Shown: positions 25,339-34,459 of the stretch, in pieces
How the letters are laid out: the number at the start of each line of letters is the position of its first letter
How positions within the stretch are numbered: the stretch's first letter is position 1
From: Azoarcus_F sp048158365
Lineage (GTDB): Bacteria; Pseudomonadota; Gammaproteobacteria; Burkholderiales; Rhodocyclaceae
Reading direction: 5' to 3' (one strand)
Length of the DNA: 64,000 bases
Assembly (NCBI GenBank): GCA_048158365.1
Contig: JBLLNL010000001.1
Position numbers and translations under genes: made by a program
Notes under the pieces: generated by a model
Database searches by the model: none
What the model was told of the DNA's origin: nothing
The model's input: only the letters and a program-made list of their open reading frames with translations

Positions 25339-25938
25339 GTGCGCGAACTCATCTGGCTGGTCATCGTCCTGCTGTTCGGCTACGTCGTTTTCCAGCTCTA
25401 TCGCGCGCTGCGCATCGATGCCGACCGGAAACCCGAGGACCCGGCCGTGTCCGCACGGGACCGGATCGCCGGCGCGCCGTCGGTGCCGCAGAACGGGCAG
25501 ACGATCGATCGGGGTCGATCCTATGACGTGTCGAGCCCGATCGACGCGCACGGCATGCGGGACCTCTTCGAATCGGCGGGCGCAGCGGGCGACATCGGGA
25601 CGTCGGAGGTCTCAGGCGGTGCGCTGGCCGGGAACGACTTCCAGCAAAGCCTGGTGATGCGTCAGTTGCGCAACGACGTCGACCGGTTGCAGGCCGGACT
25701 GCTCGATGCATGCGAACGGGTGTCAAGGCTGGAGGCCATGGTGGTGGGGCTGCGCGAGCAACTGGACGCGGCGGTGGCGACCCAGGGCGTGTCACCCGCA
25801 TACGACGAGGCGCTGGTGTTCGCCCGCCGCGGCCTGGGGGTCGAGGCGATCGCGGAGCGTTGCGGCATCTCGGTGGCCGAGGCGGAACTGGTCAGATCCC
25901 TGGCGCAAGGCGGCAGTCGCGGCCGGGAGGGTGCATGA
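25339..25938 (+). CDS. DUF2802 membrane-anchored coiled-coil protein
   Basis: A 199-residue protein starting at GTG 25339. It has one N-terminal membrane helix (LIWLVIVLLFGYVVFQLYRAL, about residues 4-24), a polar linker, a coiled-coil stretch near 105-150 with DVDRLQAGLLDACERVSRLE, and a C-terminal helix-turn-helix-like DUF2802 segment near 155-190. The last shows YDEALVFARRG and IAERCGISVAEAELVR. The domain occurs in beta- and gammaproteobacteria, often next to flagellar or envelope genes; its function is unknown. It overlaps the following SPOR gene by four bases, so the two are probably coexpressed. Confidence 0.8.
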   Translation: MRELIWLVIVLLFGYVVFQLYRALRIDADRKPEDPAVSARDRIAGAPSVPQNGQTIDRGRSYDVSSPIDAHGMRDLFESAGAAGDIGTSEVSGGALAGNDFQQSLVMRQLRNDVDRLQAGLLDACERVSRLEAMVVGLREQLDAAVATQGVSPAYDEALVFARRGLGVEAIAERCGISVAEAELVRSLAQGGSRGREGA

Positions 25939-26888
25939 TTCCCATGAACCGGCGGGCGGCCGACTACCGGGAAGTGCTCGACCCGAGGCGCAAGCGCCGG
26001 GCCCTGCTTTATCGGGCGGCACTGGCTGGCGGCGTGATGGTGTTGCTGGTCATAGGCTTGTCGCTGTACGACGGCGAGGCGCCGAGCGGACCACAGGTCA
26101 GCGGCGTGGTGAGCAGTCCGCCGGCTTTGCCTTTGACACCGATGCCTGACATCGCGGAGCCGGTCACGCCGGGCGCCATGCCGGTCACGGTTCCGCCCGA
26201 TGCGTCGCCTGCGCTGGCGGAAGAGGACCGCGAGGCTGGCGCGACCGACGCAGCCCACGCTGATGCAACGGACGAGGATGCCGCATCCCCGCCAGTGACG
26301 GATTCGGCGGCCGACGCGACCGCGCTCGGCGTTGAAACCGAGGGTGGCGACGATGAGGCACCCCGGCCGTCGTCCCAGGACGCGGTCCCATCGGTCGCGG
26401 AGGGGGTGAATGGTGGCACGGTGGCGCGGCCGGTGGTTCCCCGCTCGGCGCCACCGGTTCAGCGCTATCAGATTCGACTCGGTGGCTTCGTCGATCCGGA
26501 CGCTGCGATCGCTTTGCAGGGCGACCTGGCTGCACGCGGCCATCTCGCACAGACACAGACCCGGGTCGCGGTCGGTTCGTACCCGGTTCGGGCCGATGCC
26601 GAGCGCGCGCTGGCACAATTGCGCTCCGAGCAAGGTCTGCGCGGTCTGCTGATCCAGGTGCCCGAAACCGGCGGGTTCGCGGCCCAGGTCGGCGTGTTCG
26701 GGGAGGCCGCCAATGCCGAGCGACTCGCCCGCAGGCTCGAGGCGGCGGGCTTGCCCGTACAGATGCAGCGACGCGTGGTGCTGGGACCGTATGCCGACCG
26801 CGCCGCGGCGGAAGCGGCGATCGACGCGGTCGAAGCCGACCATGGTGCGGCAGGCGTTATCGTCGCGCTGCCGGCGTCCGGCCGCTAG
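25935..26888 (+). CDS. SPOR-domain membrane protein
   Basis: A 317-residue bitopic inner-membrane protein. It has a basic cytoplasmic N-terminus (DPRRKRRALLYR), a membrane helix near residues 28-46, a long acidic, Ala/Pro/Thr-rich periplasmic linker (about 50-170), and two SPOR-like repeats. The repeats lie near 175-235 (YQIRLGGFVDPDAAIALQGD) and 240-310 (FAAQVGVFGEAANAERLARR). SPOR domains bind denuded septal peptidoglycan, so a role in division or envelope remodelling is likely. The start is ATG 25935, overlapping the preceding stop; a second ATG three codons later is possible. Confidence 0.83.
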   Translation: MIPMNRRAADYREVLDPRRKRRALLYRAALAGGVMVLLVIGLSLYDGEAPSGPQVSGVVSSPPALPLTPMPDIAEPVTPGAMPVTVPPDASPALAEEDREAGATDAAHADATDEDAASPPVTDSAADATALGVETEGGDDEAPRPSSQDAVPSVAEGVNGGTVARPVVPRSAPPVQRYQIRLGGFVDPDAAIALQGDLAARGHLAQTQTRVAVGSYPVRADAERALAQLRSEQGLRGLLIQVPETGGFAAQVGVFGEAANAERLARRLEAAGLPVQMQRRVVLGPYADRAAAEAAIDAVEADHGAAGVIVALPASGR

Positions 26889-26915
26889 TCGGACAGCCCC
26901 CGCGCGCTGCAAACC

Positions 26916-27248
26916 TCAGTCGGCGTCGCTCTGCCCCGACTTCTGCAGCCGCCTGGCGAAGACGGCCATCTCCTTGGCCGCCTGCTTGTCCCCCTTGCGC
27001 TCGGCGATCGCGATGCCCTGCGTATACGCGCCGAGCGCCTCCTCCAGCGCGCCGTCGAGCGTCAGGGCCTTGCCCAGGCCCTTCCACGCGGCCGAATAGT
27101 CCGGATCCAGTCGCACCGCATCACGGTAGAATCCGATCGCACGCGCGAGGTCTTCGTCCAGCCACGCATTGGCAAGCGAGAAGCGCAGCATCGCGCCGTC
27201 GCGCGGCCCGTCCAGCAGCTTCTCCAGATTGGTGATCATCGGCTTCAT
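26916..27248 (-). CDS. Small tetratricopeptide-repeat protein
   Basis: A 110-residue soluble protein with two TPR-like helical hairpins. The first is ARAIGFYRDAVRLDPDYSAA near residues 35-54, and the second is ALEEALGAYTQGIAIAERKG near 67-86. A basic C-terminus follows. No signal peptide or membrane helix is present. TPR proteins of this size are scaffolds; no specific partner can be named. It reads leftward, convergent to the SPOR gene (27-nt gap) and divergent from ridA (55-nt gap). MetY/SPOR codon bias is shared, so it looks native. An alternative start is three codons in. Confidence 0.75.
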   Translation of the reverse strand: MKPMITNLEKLLDGPRDGAMLRFSLANAWLDEDLARAIGFYRDAVRLDPDYSAAWKGLGKALTLDGALEEALGAYTQGIAIAERKGDKQAAKEMAVFARRLQKSGQSDAD

Positions 27249-27303
27249 TGCGGCTCCCGGTTACAATCCGCTTTCGTCCTGCCCTCATACAAGGATACAG
27301 ATC

Positions 27304-27684
27304 ATGAGTCGCACAATCATCTCCACACCGAATGCCCCGGCCGCGATCGGCACCTATTCCCAGGCGGTCAAGGCGGGCAACACCGTCTTCATGTCGGGGC
27401 AGATCGGCCTGGATCCGGCCACCATGACGATGGTCGAGGGTTTCGAGGCGCAGACCGTGCGCGTGTTCGACAATCTGAAGGCGGTCGCGGAGGCGGCGGG
27501 CGGATCGCTGTCCGATGCGGTGAAGCTGACGATCTATCTGACCGATCTGTCGAATTTCGCTACCGTCAATGAGGTCATGGCGCGCTACTTCGAGCAGCCG
27601 TATCCGGCTCGGGCCGCGGTCGGCGTCAGGGAACTGCCCAAGGGCGCGGTGGTCGAGGCCGACGCGATACTCGTGCTGTCCTGA
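27304..27684 (+). CDS. ridA: Reactive intermediate/imine deaminase RidA
   Basis: A 126-residue YjgF/YER057c/UK114-family protein that hydrolyses enamine/imine intermediates such as 2-aminoacrylate released by PLP enzymes. Conserved stretches are IGTYSQAVKAGNTVFMSGQI near residues 15-34, LSDAVKLTIYLTDL near 71-84 and YPARAAVGVRELPKGAVVE near 100-118. The arginine in PARAAV is the substrate-binding residue and the final glutamate is conserved. AAGGAT precedes the ATG. It lies 42 nt before recG. Confidence 0.94.
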   Translation: MSRTIISTPNAPAAIGTYSQAVKAGNTVFMSGQIGLDPATMTMVEGFEAQTVRVFDNLKAVAEAAGGSLSDAVKLTIYLTDLSNFATVNEVMARYFEQPYPARAAVGVRELPKGAVVEADAILVLS

Positions 27685-27726
27685 GCCTGGCTGCAACGGT
27701 CTTACGTCTACCGGAGTTGGTCGGAT

Positions 27727-29853
27727 TTGGGCGATTCTGTGACGGCAGATCAGCCTGGCGTCCGACGCACGTCCACGGTTGCGGGCGGCGCGGGCGGTCG
27801 CGAACCCGGCCGGGCATCGACAAGCTGGCCGGGAGTCGGTGCGCAGCTGGCTGCGCGTCTGGGCAAACTGGATATCCACGGGCCGGCCGATCTGCGCCTG
27901 CACCTGCCGCTGCGCTACGAGGATGAAACCCGTCTGACGGCTGTAGGCGACGCGCGCGAAGGGGCGTTGGTGCAGGTCGAGGGCGACGTCGTGTCCTGCG
28001 ACGTGATGTTGCGGCCCCGCCGTCAATTGGTCGCGCGCATCCGCGATGCGACCGGCACGATGGTCGCCCGCTGGCTGAACTTCTACCCGTCGCAACAAAA
28101 GCAGCTCGAACCCGGCCGCCGCGTGCGCCTGTTCGGTGAGGTCAGGGGCGGCTTCTTCGGCGACGAGATGATTCATCCCCGGGTGCGGACGGTCAGCGAA
28201 GGTGAAGGCTTGCCCGACGCGCTCACACCAGTGTATCCGACCACGGCCGGGCTGGCGCAGTCGGCGCTGAGGAAACTGATCGCCCGGGCGCTCGACGAGG
28301 CCGACGATGCGGAGCTGCTGCCCGACGATGTGTTGCAGGCACTCGCGCTGCCCGGTTTCGACGCATCGCTGCGCACGCTGCATCATCCGTCCTCCGACAT
28401 CGACCCGACCGCGCTCGAGACGCGTGATCATCCGGCCTGGCGCCGGATCAAGTTCGAGGAGTTGCTGGTGCAGCAGCTGTCGCTGCGCCGCGCCTACAAT
28501 GCCCGCCGGGCGCGTACCGCGGTGGCCTTGCCCCCGCGCGGGCGATTGACCAACGCCTTGCTGACATCGTTGCCATTCGCGCTGACCGGGGCGCAGCGGC
28601 GTGCGTTCAGCGAGATCGCGCATGACCTGGACGCACCCAACCCGATGCAGCGCCTGCTGCAGGGCGACGTGGGGTCGGGCAAGACCATCGTGGCGGCGCT
28701 GGCCATGCTGCAGACTGCCGAGAATGCGTATCAGGCGGCACTGATGGCACCGACGGAGATTCTCGCGGAGCAGCACTACGTCAAACTGCAGACTTGGCTC
28801 GAGCCGCTTGGCGTTCGGGTGGCATGGCTGTCGGGCAGTCGCAAAAAACGCGAGCGCGCGGCCGAGCTTGCCCTACTGGCTTCGGGAGAGGTGTCGCTGG
28901 CAGTCGGCACCCACGCGCTGATCGAGGATCCGGTCGCGATGCCCCTGCTCGGGCTCGCGATCGTCGATGAACAGCATCGGTTCGGCGTTCGACAGCGGCT
29001 GGCTCTGCGCGACAAGGCGACCGGCGGCCGTCATCCGCACATGCTGATGATGTCGGCTACACCGATCCCACGCACGCTGGCGATGACCCATTACGCCGAT
29101 CTGGACGTATCGGTGCTCGACGAACTGCCGCCCGGGCGGACCCCGGTCGCGACCCGCATGGTGTCCGAGGCCCGGCGCGACGAGGTGATCGCGCGAATTC
29201 GGGACGCCTGTGCCGGCGGACGTCAGGCCTACTGGGTGTGCCCGCTGATCGAGGAGTCCGAGGCCTTACAGCTGAAGACCGCGCAGCAGACCTTCGACGC
29301 GCTGACCGCCAGCCTGCCCGGCCTGCGCATCGGTCTGGTGCATGGCCGGCTCAAGCCGGCGCAGAAGTCCGCGGTCATGGCGGAGTTCACGGCCGGAACG
29401 ATCGATCTGCTGGTCGCGACCACGGTCATCGAGGTCGGCGTGGACGTGCCCAACGCGAGTCTGATGGTGATCGAGCACGCGGAGCGCTTCGGGCTGGCGC
29501 AGTTGCATCAGCTGCGCGGGCGGGTCGGTCGCGGGACCGCCGAATCGGTGTGCGTGCTGATCTATGCCCAACCGCTGTCCGAGACGGCACGGGCGCGACT
29601 CAAGGTGATCTTCGAGCATTCGGACGGTTTTGTGATCGCGCGCGAGGACCTTCGCATCCGCGGGCCGGGGGAGTTCGTCGGCGCGCGGCAAAGCGGCGTG
29701 CCCCTGCTGCGCTATGCCGATCTGGAGGCGGACCGGGAACTGATCGCGCCGGCACGTGCCTTAGCGGAGCGCCTGCTGAGCGAAGCGCCGGCTCAAGCGG
29801 AGTGCCTGATGGCGCGCTGGCTCGGCGGCCGCGCTGGATTGTTGCGGGCCTGA
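27727..29853 (+). CDS. recG: ATP-dependent DNA helicase RecG
   Basis: A 708-residue superfamily 2 helicase that remodels stalled replication forks and Holliday junctions. An N-terminal wedge (OB) domain includes LRYEDETRLT near 59-68. The helicase core has LLQGDVGSGKTIVAALAML near 310-328, DEQHRFGVRQR near 416-426, MSATPIPRTLA near 442-452, and in the second half TTVIEVGVDVPNASLMVIEH near 563-582 with QLRGRVGRG near 594-602. The C-terminal DLRIRGPGEFVGARQSG is the RecG-specific TRG region. The start is uncertain: TTG 27727 or GTG 27739 are both possible; no ATG suits. Confidence 0.94.
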   Translation: MGDSVTADQPGVRRTSTVAGGAGGREPGRASTSWPGVGAQLAARLGKLDIHGPADLRLHLPLRYEDETRLTAVGDAREGALVQVEGDVVSCDVMLRPRRQLVARIRDATGTMVARWLNFYPSQQKQLEPGRRVRLFGEVRGGFFGDEMIHPRVRTVSEGEGLPDALTPVYPTTAGLAQSALRKLIARALDEADDAELLPDDVLQALALPGFDASLRTLHHPSSDIDPTALETRDHPAWRRIKFEELLVQQLSLRRAYNARRARTAVALPPRGRLTNALLTSLPFALTGAQRRAFSEIAHDLDAPNPMQRLLQGDVGSGKTIVAALAMLQTAENAYQAALMAPTEILAEQHYVKLQTWLEPLGVRVAWLSGSRKKRERAAELALLASGEVSLAVGTHALIEDPVAMPLLGLAIVDEQHRFGVRQRLALRDKATGGRHPHMLMMSATPIPRTLAMTHYADLDVSVLDELPPGRTPVATRMVSEARRDEVIARIRDACAGGRQAYWVCPLIEESEALQLKTAQQTFDALTASLPGLRIGLVHGRLKPAQKSAVMAEFTAGTIDLLVATTVIEVGVDVPNASLMVIEHAERFGLAQLHQLRGRVGRGTAESVCVLIYAQPLSETARARLKVIFEHSDGFVIAREDLRIRGPGEFVGARQSGVPLLRYADLEADRELIAPARALAERLLSEAPAQAECLMARWLGGRAGLLRA

Positions 29854-29963
29854 GTATAGCGCGGGTGTATCATCGATTGCTTATTCCGGACCGGGTGGGG
29901 CGGCGGTAGGCCCGCCTGCTTGCTACACCGTTCGGACCGGTCTTTCTATGCAGGACGTTCGTA

Positions 29964-31175
29964 ATGCGCCGTTTACTGGCCCTGTTCATCCTCGCCGCCG
30001 CGATCGGCGGATTCATGCTGCTGCAGGCGAGCCGCCCCAAACCTCCGCCAGTGGAGGCGCGCGAACGGGTGTGGCGGGTGGCGGTCGAGTCGGTCACGCC
30101 GGCTGCGCACCGTCCGACGCTGACGCTCTACGGTCAGGTCGAGGCACCCGATCGCATTCGTGCCGCTGCCCCGGTTGCGGGCCGGATCCTAGAAGTCAAC
30201 GTGCGCGACGGCGATGGCGTCGCGGCCGGCACTGTGCTGGCGCGCATGGATCCGCGCGATCTGCAGCCACGGCTCGAGCAGGCGCGCGCCGATGTCGAGC
30301 GTGAGCTGATCCGCGCGCGACATGACCGGGACGCGCTCACTCAGGAACGGGAACTGCTGCAACTCGCACAGGCCAAGCTCGCCCGCTTCGAAACCCTTTC
30401 GACGGCGCGCATGGGTGCGGAGAGCGCCGCCGATCAGGCGCGCGAGGAAGTCGCGCGGGTCAGGCTTTCGATTTCGATGCGCGAGCAGGCGATCGCCGAG
30501 CATCCTGCACGTCTGGGGCAGTTGCGTGCCCGTCTGGCCGAGGTGGAGCGGGACGTCGAACGCGGCGAAGTGGTCGCACCCTTCGATGCGCGTGTCGCAC
30601 GGGTCGAAGTCGCTGCCGGCGATCAGGTCCAGGCCGGTCAGACCCTGCTTACACTGTACTCGTCGGAGGGCATCTACCTGCGGGCGAGGCTGCCGGCGAT
30701 CTACGCGGCCGAGCTGCGCAAGGCGCTGGATGCCGGCGAGCGGCTGGATGCGAGCGTCGAGTTCGGTTCCCGGGTCCTGAGCGCGTGGCTGGAGCGGATC
30801 GGTGGCGAGGCCGATGCACGGGGCGTGGACATCATGTTGAAGCTCGACGAGGCGGAAGGCGTGCCCGTGGGCGCGTTCGTCAACGCGCTGCTCGAGCGCC
30901 CGGCGGTCGCCGAAGCCTTGTCGCTTCCGTTCTCGGCCCTGCATGGCGGCGATCGCATTTACGCGGTCGACGCGGACGAACGCCTGGTCGGCCTTCGGGT
31001 CGTGCGTATCGGCGAGCACCGTGTCGACAACGCGCCCCGCATGCTGGTGCACATACCGGGTTTCGACGCGGGCACGCGGGTGATGGTGACCCATCTGCCG
31101 AATGCGATTGACGGGCTCGCGATCGACGCGACGGCGAATGCGGGGCCGGCGGCGGGCGCGGTGGACATGCGATGA
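29964..31175 (+). CDS. RND efflux periplasmic adaptor (membrane fusion protein)
   Basis: A 403-residue HlyD/AcrA-type adaptor. An N-terminal membrane anchor (RRLLALFILAAAIGGFMLL, residues 2-20) has no lipobox cysteine. The split lipoyl halves are at VAGRILEVNVRDGDGVAAGT near 72-91 and APFDARVARVEVAAGDQVQAG near 208-228, separated by an alpha-hairpin coiled coil of about 100 residues. Beta-barrel and membrane-proximal domains follow. It overlaps the pump gene by four bases. No outer-membrane channel gene is nearby, so a TolC-type partner must be encoded elsewhere. Substrate unknown. Confidence 0.88.
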   Translation: MRRLLALFILAAAIGGFMLLQASRPKPPPVEARERVWRVAVESVTPAAHRPTLTLYGQVEAPDRIRAAAPVAGRILEVNVRDGDGVAAGTVLARMDPRDLQPRLEQARADVERELIRARHDRDALTQERELLQLAQAKLARFETLSTARMGAESAADQAREEVARVRLSISMREQAIAEHPARLGQLRARLAEVERDVERGEVVAPFDARVARVEVAAGDQVQAGQTLLTLYSSEGIYLRARLPAIYAAELRKALDAGERLDASVEFGSRVLSAWLERIGGEADARGVDIMLKLDEAEGVPVGAFVNALLERPAVAEALSLPFSALHGGDRIYAVDADERLVGLRVVRIGEHRVDNAPRMLVHIPGFDAGTRVMVTHLPNAIDGLAIDATANAGPAAGAVDMR

Positions 31176-34100
31176 AGCAGGGCGTCATCCCGCTTTTGCT
31201 GCGCCACCGCGTCGCGGCCAATGTGCTGATGCTGCTCGCGTTAGTGGTCGGCGTGCTCGGCGTGACCCGCATGAACGTGCAGTTCTTTCCCACTTTTGCG
31301 CTCGACATCATCAGCGTGCGGGTGGTCTGGAGCGGCGCCTCGGCCGAGGATGTCGAGATCGGGATCACGACACCGCTGGAAGAGCGCCTGAAGACCATCG
31401 ACGGCCTGAAACGCATGACCTCCACGTCTGCGCAGGGGGTGTCCAGTATCACGCTCGAACTGCACGAGCGCACCGACGCGCTGCTCGCGCTCGATCAGGC
31501 GCGTCAGCGGGTGGACGAGTTCCGCAATCTTCCCAGGGACGCCGAGACGCCGCAGGTCAGCCGCGTCAGCCGTTACGATCCGATCGCGCGGCTGCTGGTG
31601 CGTGGCAGCAGCGTCGAGGAGCTGCGGCCCTGGGTGCGTCGCTTCGAGAGCGAACTGCTCGCCGCCGGCATCGACCGGGTCGACATCACCGGGCTTCCGG
31701 AAGAGCGCATCGCGATCGAGGTGCCGTCGGCCGCGCTCGAGACGCTGGGCCTGTCACTGACCGAGATCGGGGAGCGCGTCTCCAGTCTGGCGCGCGATGT
31801 CCCGGCCGGCGTCGCCGGCGAGCAGGACGGGGCGCGCGACATCCGCGGGCTGGAGCAGCGTCGCGACCCACTCGCGTTCGAGACGCTGCCTATCGTCAGC
31901 GACGCTCGCGGGCTGGTGAGACTGGGCGAGATCTCGACGGTGACGCGCGAGCCCCGGCCCGGTGCGCTGGCGCTGTCCGAGGCCGGTGACGCGGTGATCG
32001 AACTGCAGTTGCAGCGCGCCGAGACCGGCCATTCGCTGAAGGCGGCGCGCGTGCTCGAAAACTGGCTGGCGGAGGTCACGCCGACGCTGCCACCGACGAT
32101 CACGCTCGAGGTCTTCGACACGCAGTGGGAGTTGATCCGGGACCGGATCCAGCTGCTGGTGAAGAACGGTGTCGGCGGTCTGCTGCTGGTGGTGTTGGTG
32201 CTGTACGTGTTCCTGCCGGCGAGGGTCGCCTTCTGGGTGATGGTCGGCATCCCGACCGCGTTTCTCGCGACCCTCGGGCTGATGCTGTTCTTCGGTGGCT
32301 CGATCAACATGATGAGCCTGTTCGCACTGATCATGGCGCTCGGCGTGATCGTGGACGATGCGATCGTGGTCAGCGAGGATGCGGACACCCATCGCAGGAT
32401 GGGCGAAGGTCCGGAGCTGGCGGCGCTCGGCGGCGCGCGCCGCATGTTCTGGCCGGTGGTCGCGGCGTCGCTGACGACGGTGGCGGCCTTCATCCCGCTG
32501 ATGATGGTCGGCGGCATCATCGGCAATATCCTGTTCGACATTCCATTCGTGATGATCATGGTGATCATGGCGGCGCTGATGGAGAGCTTCCTGATCCTGC
32601 CGGCGCATCTGAAGAGCGCGCTGAGCGGGGAGGCCGCGCGTCACACGTCGAAGGTACGCCAGCGACTGGACGCCGCATTCGAGCACTTCCGCGACCGTCG
32701 TTTCCGGCCGCTGGTGACGCTGGCGCTCGAATGGCGTGGCACCACGGTCGCGATCACGCTGGCGGTGATGATCCTGGCGGTCGGTCTGATCGCCGGCGGA
32801 CGTATCAGTTTCGTGTTCTTTCCGACGCCCGAGGGCCAGATCGTCTATGCCAACGCCGGTTTCGTCGCGGGCACGCCGCGGGCGCACACCGATGCGTATC
32901 TGCGCCAGCTCGAGCGCGCGCTGCTCGAGACCGAGGCCGAACTGGGTGGCGGCCTGGTTCGGACCGCAGTGTCGCGGCTTGGCGGTTCGGCCGGGACCGG
33001 CGCGAGCGGCGGTGCCACCGGGGATCAGCTCGCCGCGATCATGGTCGAGCTGACTCCGCCGGACGAGCGCGATGTGCGCAACGAGCGTTTCCTCGCCACG
33101 TGGCGCGCGAAGGCGGGCGAGGCGGCCGGGCTGGAGAGCCTGACCTTCACCGCGCGCCAGGCGGGCCCGCCCGGACGGGATCTGACCGTTCGCCTGACCG
33201 GTGACAATGCCGATGCGCTGAAGGCGGCTGCGCTGGACCTGGCCGAAACGCTGAAGAGCATCCCCGGCGTCACCGACACCGAGGACGACATGCCGTTCGG
33301 ACGGGAGCAGCTCGTCTATCGGCTCACACCATCCGGTGAGGCGCTGGGCCTGACCACCGAGAGTCTCGGACGGCAGTTGCGTGCATCCTTCGACGGCATG
33401 CTGGCACAACTGGTGCAGAGCGGGCGCGACGAGTTCGAAGTCCGCGTGATGCTGCCGCGGGACGAACGCGAGCGACTGGACGTATTCGAGCGCATGGTGG
33501 TCGAGGTGCCGGGCGGGCGCTTCGTGCCGCTCGCCACGGCCGTCAGATGGGAGTCCAGGCGCGGTTTCGAGGCCTTGCGCCATGCCGACGGCCGGCTCGC
33601 AGTCGAGGTCTCGGGCGAGGTCGATGTCGCGCAGACCAATGCCAATGCGATCCAGGCCGAGCTGCTGCGCGAGGCATTGCCGCAGCTCGCGCTGCGCCAT
33701 GGGGTCGAGTACAGCTTTCAGGGGCGTGCCGCCGATCAGCGGGAGACGCTGGGCGACATGCGAACCGGCCTGATCCTCGGGCTGGGGCTGATCTATCTGG
33801 TGCTGGTGTGGTCGTTCGCGTCCTGGAGCTGGCCGCTGGTGGTGATGGCCGCCATTCCGCTGGGGCTGGCAGGCGCGATCTTCGGCCACTGGGTGCTGGG
33901 CATCAACCTGACCATCCTGTCGATGTTCGGCCTGTTCGCGCTGGCCGGCATCGTGGTCAATAATTCGATCATCCTGGTCACTTTCTTCACTGAATTGCGC
34001 AAGAAGGGCCACGACATCCGCGATGCGCTGATCGGCGCGGCCTGCGGGCGCCTGCGCGCGGTGCTGCTGACGTCCCTGACGACGATCGGGGGTCTGATGC

Positions 34101-34279
34101 CGCTGATGTTCGAGCGATCCCTGCAGGCGCAGTTCCTGATTCCGATGGCGACGTCGATCGCGTTCGGTTTGGGTTTCTCCGCCGTGCTGGTGTTGTTTTT
34201 CATCCCTGCGCTATTGTCGCTGCTAGAGGACCTGAAGCAGTGGTTGCGGCGCGCGCCCGGCGAAGCGGTCACCGCTTGA
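31172..34279 (+). CDS. RND efflux transporter permease
   Basis: A 1035-residue AcrB-family proton antiporter with the internal duplication of about 500 residues: TM1 (VAANVLMLLALVVGVLGV), porter domains, TM2-6, TM7 and porter, then TM8-12. The TM4 proton-relay aspartates are present in GVIVDDAIVV near residues 391-400. In TM10 the lysine of AcrB is replaced by the pair NN in AGIVVNNSIILV near 928-939, as in several less-studied RND subfamilies. The four-base overlap with the adaptor shows a single operon. Neither metal-binding methionine clusters nor a specific drug signature is evident. Confidence 0.9.
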   Translation: MKQGVIPLLLRHRVAANVLMLLALVVGVLGVTRMNVQFFPTFALDIISVRVVWSGASAEDVEIGITTPLEERLKTIDGLKRMTSTSAQGVSSITLELHERTDALLALDQARQRVDEFRNLPRDAETPQVSRVSRYDPIARLLVRGSSVEELRPWVRRFESELLAAGIDRVDITGLPEERIAIEVPSAALETLGLSLTEIGERVSSLARDVPAGVAGEQDGARDIRGLEQRRDPLAFETLPIVSDARGLVRLGEISTVTREPRPGALALSEAGDAVIELQLQRAETGHSLKAARVLENWLAEVTPTLPPTITLEVFDTQWELIRDRIQLLVKNGVGGLLLVVLVLYVFLPARVAFWVMVGIPTAFLATLGLMLFFGGSINMMSLFALIMALGVIVDDAIVVSEDADTHRRMGEGPELAALGGARRMFWPVVAASLTTVAAFIPLMMVGGIIGNILFDIPFVMIMVIMAALMESFLILPAHLKSALSGEAARHTSKVRQRLDAAFEHFRDRRFRPLVTLALEWRGTTVAITLAVMILAVGLIAGGRISFVFFPTPEGQIVYANAGFVAGTPRAHTDAYLRQLERALLETEAELGGGLVRTAVSRLGGSAGTGASGGATGDQLAAIMVELTPPDERDVRNERFLATWRAKAGEAAGLESLTFTARQAGPPGRDLTVRLTGDNADALKAAALDLAETLKSIPGVTDTEDDMPFGREQLVYRLTPSGEALGLTTESLGRQLRASFDGMLAQLVQSGRDEFEVRVMLPRDERERLDVFERMVVEVPGGRFVPLATAVRWESRRGFEALRHADGRLAVEVSGEVDVAQTNANAIQAELLREALPQLALRHGVEYSFQGRAADQRETLGDMRTGLILGLGLIYLVLVWSFASWSWPLVVMAAIPLGLAGAIFGHWVLGINLTILSMFGLFALAGIVVNNSIILVTFFTELRKKGHDIRDALIGAACGRLRAVLLTSLTTIGGLMPLMFERSLQAQFLIPMATSIAFGLGFSAVLVLFFIPALLSLLEDLKQWLRRAPGEAVTA

Positions 34280-34459
34280 CCGGGCGACGGAGCAAACCCA
34301 GGGTTCGGGCCCTTTGATGAGCCGGCCCAGGCCGAGTTGACCAAGCTCCGGGCGTACCGGGGCCGATCGGACGCCGACGCTTCTGCCGTGCATGTCGGCA
34401 AACCGGTGCGTATCCTCTCGCTTATGCGAAACCCGGCTCAAGACCTGCACCAGCTGAAA

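Noticed and set aside
31754..34012. A 752-codon open frame on the - strand
   Set aside because: It lies wholly inside the RND transporter gene in antisense, with low-complexity His/Gln/Arg composition; the + strand protein is clearly real.
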